64,000 bases of DNA from Streptomyces humi (lineage in GTDB: Bacteria > Actinomycetota > Actinomycetes > Streptomycetales > Streptomycetaceae), in NCBI RefSeq assembly GCF_001005085.2, contig NZ_LBMU02000050.1, forward strand, positions 1 through 64,000. The letters are read 5' to 3'. A program made the position numbers and the translations under genes. Of the stretch, positions 8,415 to 15,386 are shown piece after piece. Within the stretch, counting starts at the first letter, position 1. Every line of letters begins with the position of its first letter. Under the pieces are notes generated by a model. That model was not told the origin of the DNA, ran no database searches, and saw only the letters and a list, made by a program, of their open reading frames with translations.

Positions 8415-9614
8415 CTACGAGCCGCCGCCGTCCGGGCGGTCGCGGCCGCCCCTCGGCGGTCCGGCCGCTCCCTCGGGCAGCAGGAACGCGGTGAGTGCCG
8501 CCGTGTCGTCCCGCAGTTGGTCGTGACTGTAGTCCAGCAGGTCCTGGTGGAGCCGTGCCAGCAGTTCCGGCGGTGGCATCGGGCCCCAGGAGCGCAGCCG
8601 CTGGAGCAAGGGGTAGAAGGCGCCGTCCGGGGCCCGGGTCTCGGTGACGCCGTCCGTGTACAGCAGCAGTTGGTCGCCGGGCCCGAAGGCGTAGGTGTCG
8701 ACGCGGTAGGGGTCCCCGACCAGCATGCCGAGGTTCAGCGGCGGACCCGGCTGTCCCCGGTCCAGCTCGCGCACCTCACCGGGGCGGATCAGCAGTGGGG
8801 GCGGGTGACCGCAGTTGAGGACGCGTACCACCCTCTCGCCGTCGGGGATCTCGGCGAAGACGGCGGTGACGAACCGCTCGCCCACCTCGTGTCCGCCCAA
8901 CTGGTCGGCCCGGCGCGACATGCTGACGTCCACCCGCTCCACCAGCGCGTGCAGGTCGGACTCGTCGTGCGCGGCCTCCCGGAACGCCCCCAGCATCGCG
9001 GCCGCCGTCTCCACCGCGAGCAGGCCCTTGCCGCGCACGTCGCCGATGAGCAGGCGTACCCCGTGCGCGGTGGGCACGGCCTCGTAGAGGTCGCCGCCGA
9101 TGCGGGCCTCCGCGGCGGCGGACAGGTAGAAGCTCTCGAGGAGCAGGTTGCCGATCCGGTGCGGTACCGGCCGGAGCAGGACGCGCTGCGCGATCTCGGC
9201 CACGAACCGGACGTCGGCCAGGGTGCGTTCGCGGCGGGTCCGGTGCGCGGCCAGGACCGTGCCGAGGGCGCCGACCAGCGCCGTACAGGCGTAGACGGCC
9301 ACATAGTGCCGTTCCCAGATGTAGCCGACCGGGCGGCCCGCGCAGCACGGGGTGCCGGCCAGCAGCATCTCGAAGCCGACGGCGAAGACGGTGGTGCCGG
9401 CGACGACGGCCGCCGCGTGCGCGAAAGCGGTCACCAGCGGCAGCGCGATCAGGGCGAAGCTCACCGGCCACGACACCGGGGTGATCGGCTCGACCACCAG
9501 CACACCGGCCACGTACATCACGGGGAGCCAGCGCATCCACGTGGGGGGCGCGGGCAGTGCTGGGTAGCGACCGTCGTGCCTCACCCGGGACTCCTGGAAT
9601 ACGCGTCTCGACAA
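8415..9614 (-). CDS. membrane-anchored PP2C-type serine phosphatase (SpoIIE family)
   Basis: The product (399 aa) has about four hydrophobic helices in residues 28-125, followed by a cytoplasmic SpoIIE/RsbU-type PP2C domain. Metal-binding signatures are visible as ARIGGDLYEAV, GDVRGKGL, LYTDGVTE and DDTAALT. These phosphatases usually dephosphorylate anti-anti-sigma factors. No PAS or GAF sensor and no kinase domain is present, so the membrane segment is probably the input module. The partner sigma or anti-sigma factors are not nearby. A strong palindrome follows the gene. Confidence 0.87.
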   Translation of the reverse strand: MSRRVFQESRVRHDGRYPALPAPPTWMRWLPVMYVAGVLVVEPITPVSWPVSFALIALPLVTAFAHAAAVVAGTTVFAVGFEMLLAGTPCCAGRPVGYIWERHYVAVYACTALVGALGTVLAAHRTRRERTLADVRFVAEIAQRVLLRPVPHRIGNLLLESFYLSAAAEARIGGDLYEAVPTAHGVRLLIGDVRGKGLLAVETAAAMLGAFREAAHDESDLHALVERVDVSMSRRADQLGGHEVGERFVTAVFAEIPDGERVVRVLNCGHPPPLLIRPGEVRELDRGQPGPPLNLGMLVGDPYRVDTYAFGPGDQLLLYTDGVTETRAPDGAFYPLLQRLRSWGPMPPPELLARLHQDLLDYSHDQLRDDTAALTAFLLPEGAAGPPRGGRDRPDGGGS

Positions 9615-9939
9615 GACGCCCAGCCTCCCGGTCGCGCTCCCGACACACCGGTGATTGCTCCGCTCAGCGGCATGTTCCGGACACCGTCGACAGCGTTCGA
9701 ATCGTGTTACGAAACATTCGGAATTTGGGGTCGCGGAAATAGATCTTGAAGTGGCCGAATATTGGCCTTGGTGATCTCGGGGCGGATATTTGGCGGACTG
9801 AGCTGTGGCTATTGCTGTTTCTCCCGACCGCAGCTTTCGAAATAAGTACCGAAACTGTTGACAGGTGACATGCGCAGACCAAAACTCCCCTCCAAGTCAC
9901 ACCCGCAGCAACCCGCACAGGCCCACGAGGAGGCATCGC
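9615..9939 (+). other. regulatory region upstream of the xylanase operon
   Basis: These 325 bases hold no codon-biased reading frame. They are far more AT-rich than the surroundings between about 9700 and 9870. They contain several GAAA/TTTC-type elements: CGAAACATTCG near 9710, TTTCGAAA at 9835 and CGAAAC at 9850. The promoter of the GH11 gene lies at the right end; the PP2C gene on the other strand starts at the left end. Confidence 0.55.
9835..9886 (+). promoter_or_regulatory. xylanase promoter with overlapping TTTCGAAA operator-like element
   Basis: A consensus -35 box TTGACA (9858-9863) is followed after 17 bases by AAAACT (9881-9886), a weak -10. Immediately upstream are the palindrome TTTCGAAA (9835-9842) and CGAAAC (9850-9855). 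GAAA...TTTC repeats have been reported upstream of streptomycete xylanase genes as regulator-binding sites, so I infer substrate-responsive repression here. The regulator itself is not adjacent. Confidence 0.55.
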
Positions 9940-10608
9940 ATGAACCCGCTCGACCACGCCCTCAGCCGCCGGGGCGCCGGCGCCCTGCTGCTCGGCGCCG
10001 CCGCCGGGCTCGCCCTGCCGGGCACCGCCCGCGCCGCCACCGTCGTCACCACGAACCAGACCGGCACCGACAACGGCTACTACTACTCCTTCTGGACCGA
10101 CGCCCAGGGCACGGTCTCCATGACCCTCGGCTCCGGCGGCAACTACAGCACCAGCTGGAGGAACACCGGGAACTTCGTCTGCGGCAAGGGCTGGAGCACC
10201 GGAGCCCGCCGCAACGTGACATACTCCGGCGGCTTCAGCCCCTCCGGAAACGGCTACCTGTCCCTCTACGGCTGGACCTCGAACCCGCTCGTCGAGTACT
10301 ACATCGTCGACAACTGGGGCACCTACCGGCCCACCGGAACGTACAAGGGCAGCGTCACCAGCGACGGCGGCACCTACGACATCTACCTCACGACGCGGTA
10401 CAACGCGCCGTCCGTCGAGGGCACCAAGACGTTCAACCAGTACTGGAGCGTCCGCCAGTCCAAGCGCACCGGCGGCACCATCACCACCGGCAACCACTTC
10501 GACGCCTGGGCCAGGGCCGGGATGCCCCTCGGCAGCTTCAGCTACTACCAGATCCTCGCGACCGAGGGCTACCAGAGCAGCGGCAGCTCCACCATCACGG
10601 TGGCGTGA
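9940..10608 (+). CDS. GH11 endo-1,4-beta-xylanase, Tat-exported (XlnC-like)
   Basis: The product (222 aa) is a secreted GH11 xylanase. A twin-arginine signal (LSRRGAGALLL, cleavage after about residue 32, TARA-A) resembles that of Streptomyces lividans XlnC. The beta-jelly-roll catalytic domain fills the rest. E119 in LVEYYIVDNWG is the nucleophile and E209 in ILATEGYQ the acid/base. There is no carbohydrate-binding module, unlike XlnB-type enzymes. GAGGAGG seven bases upstream fixes the ATG at 9940. Its stop TGA shares a base with the ATG of the next gene, a CE4 esterase, so the two are translationally coupled for debranching and cutting acetylated xylan. Confidence 0.93.
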   Translation: MNPLDHALSRRGAGALLLGAAAGLALPGTARAATVVTTNQTGTDNGYYYSFWTDAQGTVSMTLGSGGNYSTSWRNTGNFVCGKGWSTGARRNVTYSGGFSPSGNGYLSLYGWTSNPLVEYYIVDNWGTYRPTGTYKGSVTSDGGTYDIYLTTRYNAPSVEGTKTFNQYWSVRQSKRTGGTITTGNHFDAWARAGMPLGSFSYYQILATEGYQSSGSSTITVA

Positions 10609-11291
10609 TGGGCGCCCTGGCAGAGCGCTCGTCACGGCCCCTGGTGGCGACCGCCGTCGCCCTGGCCGCCGCCGGCACACTCCTCGCCGGCGCCGCCCCG
10701 TCCCCCGCGGCCGCCTGCGCCGGCTACGTCGGCCTCACCTTCGACGACGGGCCGTCCACCGCCCACACCCCGGCGCTGCTCAGTGCCCTCGGAGCCAACG
10801 GGCTGCGGGCCACCCTGTTCAACGAGGGCCAGTACGCGGCCGCCTACCCGGCCCAGGTCCGGGCCGAGGTGAGCGCGGGCATGTGGGTCGGCAACCACAG
10901 CTACACCCACCCGCACCTGACCCAGGAGAACCAGGCGGGGATCGACTCGGAGATCTCCCGCACCCAGTCGGCCGTCGCGTCCGCCGGCGGCGGCACGCCG
11001 ACCCTGTTCCGGCCGCCGTACGGCGAGACCGACGCGACCGTGCGCACGGTGGAGGCCAAGTACGGGCTGACCGAGATCATCTGGAACGTCGACTCGCAGG
11101 ACTGGAACGGCGCGAGCACCGACGCGATCGTGCAGGCCGTCGCCCGGCTCACCAACGGTCAGGTCGTCCTCATGCACGAATGGCCGGCCAACACCCTGGC
11201 CGCGATCCCGCGCATCGCGGGGACCCTCGCGGCCAAGGGGCTGTGCTCCGGGCGGATCTCCGCGGGGACCGGGCGCGCGGTGGCTCCCTGA
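10608..11291 (+). CDS. CE4 polysaccharide deacetylase, probable acetylxylan esterase
   Basis: The product (227 aa) is a secreted NodB-domain deacetylase with a signal peptide ending near residue 36 (PSPAAA). All CE4 motifs are present: TFDDGPS with D46/D47, NHSYTHPHL with H97/H101 as metal ligands, RPPYGET with R135, VDSQDW, and VVLMHEW with catalytic H190. Fusion to the xylanase gene by a TGATG overlap makes acetylxylan the likely substrate, as in the S. lividans xlnB-axeA operon. Chitin or peptidoglycan deacetylation cannot be excluded. No binding module is attached. A short hairpin follows. Confidence 0.88.
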   Translation: MGALAERSSRPLVATAVALAAAGTLLAGAAPSPAAACAGYVGLTFDDGPSTAHTPALLSALGANGLRATLFNEGQYAAAYPAQVRAEVSAGMWVGNHSYTHPHLTQENQAGIDSEISRTQSAVASAGGGTPTLFRPPYGETDATVRTVEAKYGLTEIIWNVDSQDWNGASTDAIVQAVARLTNGQVVLMHEWPANTLAAIPRIAGTLAAKGLCSGRISAGTGRAVAP

Positions 11292-11301
11292 GCGAGCCGG
11301 A

Positions 11302-11322
11302 GCCCCCTGGGAGACCAGGGGC
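11302..11322 (+). terminator. short hairpin after the xylanase operon
   Basis: Arms CCCCTGG (11304-11310) and CCAGGGG (11315-11321) enclose a GAGA tetraloop 11 bp past the esterase stop. The stem is GC-rich with a stable tetraloop and no U-run. Confidence 0.55.
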
Positions 11323-11418
11323 ACCGGTGGCGCGGCGGTCCGTCAACCGCCGCGCCCTTCTCATGACTTCGGATGAACAAGAACCTCCCCGAGGCCCCGC
11401 GTCGATAGGTTCGCCGTC

Positions 11419-13098
11419 GTGGACTACTACGACCTGGGCAGTCACGGCCGGCGCGTCACGACGTCGTCCCCCGCAGCGCAGACCTGGTTCGACCGGGGGC
11501 TGAACTGGACCTACGCCTTCAACCACGAGGAGGCCGTCCGCTGTTTCGAGGCGGCCGGCGCGGCCGACCCGGACTGCGCCATGGCCGACTGGGGGGTGGC
11601 CTACGCCCTCGGCCCCAACTACAACAAGCCCTGGGAGTTCTTCGACGAGCGGGACCTGGCGCGTACGACGGAACGCGCCCACGCCGCCGTGGAACGCGCC
11701 CACGCCAAGGCCGCCCGTGCGACGCCCGTGGAGCGGGCCCTCGTCGAGGCGCTGCGCGCCCGCTACCCGCGGGCCGCCGCCCCGGACGCCGCGGCGTGCC
11801 CGGTGTGGAGCGCGGCCTACGCCGACCGCATGCGCGCCGTCCACGACCTGGCCCCCGACGACCTCGACGTCGCGACCCTGTACGCCGACGCCCTGATGAA
11901 CCTCACCCCCTGGCAGCTGTGGGACATCCGCACCGGCCGGCCCGCGGAGGGCGCCCGCACGGAGGAGGCCAGGGCCGTACTGGAGCGGGCCCTCGCCACC
12001 GAGGCGGGCGCCCGCCACCCCGGGCTGCTGCACCTCTACATCCACCTGATGGAGATGTCGCCGGCCCCCGAGACCGCGCTGCCCGTCGCCGACCGGCTGC
12101 GCGACCTCGTGCCGGACGCAGGGCATCTCCAGCACATGCCCTCCCACCTGGAGGTCCTCTGCGGCGACTACCGGCGCGTCGTCTCGGACAACAGCGCGGC
12201 CGTCGCCGCCGACGAGAAGTACCACGCCCGGGCCGGCGCCATGAACTTCTACACCCTCTACCGCTGCCACAACCTCCACTTCAGGATCTACGGCGCGATG
12301 TTCCTGGGCCGCCTCCAGGACGCCCTCGCCACCGCCGGTCTCCTCGAGGCCGCCGTCCCCGAGGAACTGCTGCGCGTGCCGAGCCCGCCGATGGCCGACT
12401 GGCTGGAGGGCTTCCTCGCGATGCGGGTGCACGTCCTGATCCGCTTCGGCCGCTGGGACGACGTCCTCGCCCTGCCCCTGCCCGCCGACCCCAGCCTGTA
12501 CTGCGTGACCACCGCGATGCTGCACTACGCGCGGGGCGTCGCGTACTCGGCCACCGGCCGCGTCGCCGAGGCCGAGGCGGAACGCGCCCGCTTCCGCGAG
12601 GCCGCCGCCGCGGTGCCCGCCACCCGCACGCTGTTCAACAACACCTGCGTCGACCTCCTGGCCATCGCCGCCGCCATGCTCGACGGCGAACTCGCCTACC
12701 GCAAAGGAGACTTCGACACCGCCTTCACGGCCCTGCGCCGCTCGGTCGACCTGGACGACCACCTCCCCTACGACGAGCCCTGGGGCTGGATGCAGCCCAC
12801 CCGGCACGCCTACGGTGCCCTGCTCCTCGAACGCGGCCGGGTCGAGGAGGCCGAGGCGGTCTACCGCGCCGACCTCGGCCTGGACGACACCCTGCCCCGG
12901 CCCCTTCAGCACCCGGGCAACGTGTGGGCCCTGCACGGCTTCCACGAATGCCTGCGCCGCCTCGGCAAGGACGGCGAGGCACGGATCGTGGCCCAGCAGC
13001 TGAGACTCGCCGCCGCGACGGCCGACGTACCGATCACCGCCTCCTGCTACTGCCGCACCGACTGCTGCGGTGCCCCCGGGGCGGGACAGCACACCTAG
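11419..13098 (+). CDS. tetratricopeptide-repeat protein with Cys-rich tail
   Basis: The product (559 aa) is a soluble, helix-rich protein without signal peptide or membrane segment. Degenerate TPR motifs can be seen near residues 25-60 (WTYAFNHEEAVRCFEAAGAA), in the central part and near 455-480 (GALLLERGRVEEAEAVYRAD). The family is widespread in bacteria but has no assigned reaction. The last residues form a Cys cluster, SCYCRTDCCGA, which could bind metal. The start is GTG at 11419; no strong ribosome-binding site precedes it. The stop codon TAG overlaps the stop of the convergent sensor phosphatase in a CTAG tetranucleotide. Confidence 0.75.
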   Translation: MDYYDLGSHGRRVTTSSPAAQTWFDRGLNWTYAFNHEEAVRCFEAAGAADPDCAMADWGVAYALGPNYNKPWEFFDERDLARTTERAHAAVERAHAKAARATPVERALVEALRARYPRAAAPDAAACPVWSAAYADRMRAVHDLAPDDLDVATLYADALMNLTPWQLWDIRTGRPAEGARTEEARAVLERALATEAGARHPGLLHLYIHLMEMSPAPETALPVADRLRDLVPDAGHLQHMPSHLEVLCGDYRRVVSDNSAAVAADEKYHARAGAMNFYTLYRCHNLHFRIYGAMFLGRLQDALATAGLLEAAVPEELLRVPSPPMADWLEGFLAMRVHVLIRFGRWDDVLALPLPADPSLYCVTTAMLHYARGVAYSATGRVAEAEAERARFREAAAAVPATRTLFNNTCVDLLAIAAAMLDGELAYRKGDFDTAFTALRRSVDLDDHLPYDEPWGWMQPTRHAYGALLLERGRVEEAEAVYRADLGLDDTLPRPLQHPGNVWALHGFHECLRRLGKDGEARIVAQQLRLAAATADVPITASCYCRTDCCGAPGAGQHT

Positions 13099-15179
13099 AG
13101 CGCCCGTGCCACCAGCAGTGCCACGTCGTCGTGGTCGTCCGGGTGCCGCAGGCCGTGCAGCAGCAGGTCGCAGGTCTCCTCCAACGGCCGCTGGGGCTCG
13201 TCCAGGAACCCGAGCAGGACCTCCAGACGGTCGTCGATCGGGTGCCGGCGGGTCTCCACCAGACCGTCGGTGTACAGGACCAGCAGATCGCCCGCAGCCA
13301 GCCCGACGGACGTGGTCTCGAACGTGACGCCGCCGACGCCCAGCGGGGCGGCCGGCGGCAGTTCCAGCAGGACCGGCGGCCCATCGGAATGGACCAGCGC
13401 GGGCGGCATGTGGCCCGCGTTGGCGATCTCGCAGCGCCTGGTGTGCGGGTCGTACACCGCGTACAGGCAGGTCACGATGTAGTGCTCCAGATCGCAGGTG
13501 ATCTTGTCCAGGTGCCGGAGCACCGCCGCCGGGGGCAGCTCCAGATCCGCGTACGCGCAGGTGGCGGTACGCAGCCGGCCCATGGTGGCGGCCGCGTCGA
13601 TGCCGTTGCCCATGACGTCGCCGACGACCAGCGCCGTCCGGTCGCCCGACAGCGGGATCACGTCGTACCAGTCACCGCCCACCTCGCTGGTCGCCTGCGC
13701 GGGCTGGTAGCGGGAGGCCAGTTCCAGGCCCGTGTGGTGCGGCGGGTGGTCGGGCAGCAGGCTGCGCTGGAGGGTGAGGGCGGTGTTGCGGACGCTCTGG
13801 AACCAGCGCGCGTTGTCGATCGCCACCGCCGCCCGCCCGGCCAGCTCGGTGGCGAGGACCACGTCGTCCTCGTCGAAGGGCAGCGGATTGCGGGTGCGCT
13901 TGAGGTCGAGGACGCCGAGCACCTCGCCGTGGGCGATGAGGGGCACGGCGAGGTACGAGTGGACACCGGCCCGCGCCAGCAGCTCGCCCGCCTCGGCGTC
14001 ACGGGCGATGCGGGGCAGGTCGTGCGCGCCGACCCGCGGGACCAGGACCGGCCGCGCGGTGTGCACACACAGCGTCACGAGCCGGTCGCCTTCGTACGTC
14101 GCGAGGTCACCGGGCGGATCGGCGGCCCGCAGTGCGACCGTGGGCTGGTCGGCCTTGAGCGCGAGGGCGCGGAACAGCTCGGGACCGTTGTCCGGCCGCC
14201 GCGCCCGGCGCAGGGCCAGCGCCGAGTCCAGCACGTCGACCGCGACCACGTCCGCCAGGACCGGGGTGGCGACCTCGGCCAGTTCGTGGGCGGTGCGCTC
14301 CACCTCCAGCGAGGTGCCCACCCGCGCCGAGGCGTCCGCGATCAGCGCGAGCCGGCGCCGGGCCCGGTCGGCCTCGGCCGCCGCGCGGTGCCGCTCCGTC
14401 ACGTCGACGACCGAGGCCGCCGCGCCCAGGACCCGGCCGCCGGGGTCCTCCAGCCGGTAGAACGACAGCGACCAGGCGTGCTCGTGCTCCGGATCGGCCG
14501 GCGTACGGCCCACGTGGTACTGGTCGAGCAGCGGCGTGCCGGTGGTGAGCACCTGGCGCAGCGCCGACTCCACCGTGTCGATGTCGGGCAACGGCAGCGT
14601 CTCCCGCAGGTGACGGCCGATGTGCTCCTCGGCGGGAACGCCGTCGATCCGCTCCAGCGCCGGGTTCACCAGCAGATAGCGCAGGTCGGGGTCGAGCAGG
14701 GCCAGACCGATGGGGGACTGGCTGATCAGCCGCTCGCACAGCGCCAGGTCGGTCTCCACCCGCTGCAACAGGGTGTGGTCGGCGGCGATGCCCAGCGCGT
14801 AGACGTCACCGAGATCGTCCAGCAGCCGCATGGTGCGGAACTCCGTCAGCCGGCTGCTGCCGTCCTTGTGCCGGACCGGGAAGGCGCCCGCCCAGCTCCG
14901 GCCGGTCTCCAGCACCTCCGTGAAGAGACCCACCACGGCTTTCAGGTGCTCGGGGCCGACGAGCAGGCGCGCCGCGTTCTTGCGCAGCGCCTCGTCGGCC
15001 GTGTACCCGAAGAGATCCTCGGCCTGCGGGGTCCAGAACACGATCCGGCCCTGTGTGTCCAGCGCCACCGCGGCCACGCTCAGCACGTCCAGCAGACCGG
15101 TCGGACGCGGTCTGCCGGCGCCGTACTCCTCACCACCGGAGCCGCCGGCGCCACCGGACCGCAGGGGACCCACAGCCAT
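13095..15179 (-). CDS. PAS-PAS-GAF-PP2C sensor phosphatase
   Basis: The product (694 aa) is a cytoplasmic multi-domain regulator. Two PAS domains lie near residues 28-125 and 148-260, a GAF domain near 275-445, and a SpoIIE-type PP2C domain near 470-690. Metal motifs VGGDWYDVI, GDVMGNGID and LYTDGLVE are intact. It presumably dephosphorylates an anti-anti-sigma factor in response to a signal sensed by PAS/GAF. It is homologous to the divergent 822-aa protein at 15387 but lacks the C-terminal ATPase domain of that protein. The stop codon shares CTAG with the convergent TPR gene. Confidence 0.9.
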   Translation of the reverse strand: MAVGPLRSGGAGGSGGEEYGAGRPRPTGLLDVLSVAAVALDTQGRIVFWTPQAEDLFGYTADEALRKNAARLLVGPEHLKAVVGLFTEVLETGRSWAGAFPVRHKDGSSRLTEFRTMRLLDDLGDVYALGIAADHTLLQRVETDLALCERLISQSPIGLALLDPDLRYLLVNPALERIDGVPAEEHIGRHLRETLPLPDIDTVESALRQVLTTGTPLLDQYHVGRTPADPEHEHAWSLSFYRLEDPGGRVLGAAASVVDVTERHRAAAEADRARRRLALIADASARVGTSLEVERTAHELAEVATPVLADVVAVDVLDSALALRRARRPDNGPELFRALALKADQPTVALRAADPPGDLATYEGDRLVTLCVHTARPVLVPRVGAHDLPRIARDAEAGELLARAGVHSYLAVPLIAHGEVLGVLDLKRTRNPLPFDEDDVVLATELAGRAAVAIDNARWFQSVRNTALTLQRSLLPDHPPHHTGLELASRYQPAQATSEVGGDWYDVIPLSGDRTALVVGDVMGNGIDAAATMGRLRTATCAYADLELPPAAVLRHLDKITCDLEHYIVTCLYAVYDPHTRRCEIANAGHMPPALVHSDGPPVLLELPPAAPLGVGGVTFETTSVGLAAGDLLVLYTDGLVETRRHPIDDRLEVLLGFLDEPQRPLEETCDLLLHGLRHPDDHDDVALLVARAL

Positions 15180-15386
15180 CCCTCAACCACCTCCACCGGC
15201 CACCGGGCCGATGCCGATGCCGCTGTAGCGGCACTTCCATGCTGCCCCCGGCCCGCCGCTCGCCCAACTCCAGACGGGTACCCCGGTCCCGCGGGATCCT
15301 GTCCGCCGGATGCGCCCCGCCTCCCGGCGGGCCGTGCGTATCGGCAGGACAAGCAGGAACATGGGGGTACCTGGAGGATGTAATCG

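Noticed and set aside
11796..15383. A 1195-codon plus-strand open frame
   Set aside because: It runs across two convergent real genes in wrong frames and encodes Arg/Pro/Gly-rich low-complexity sequence.
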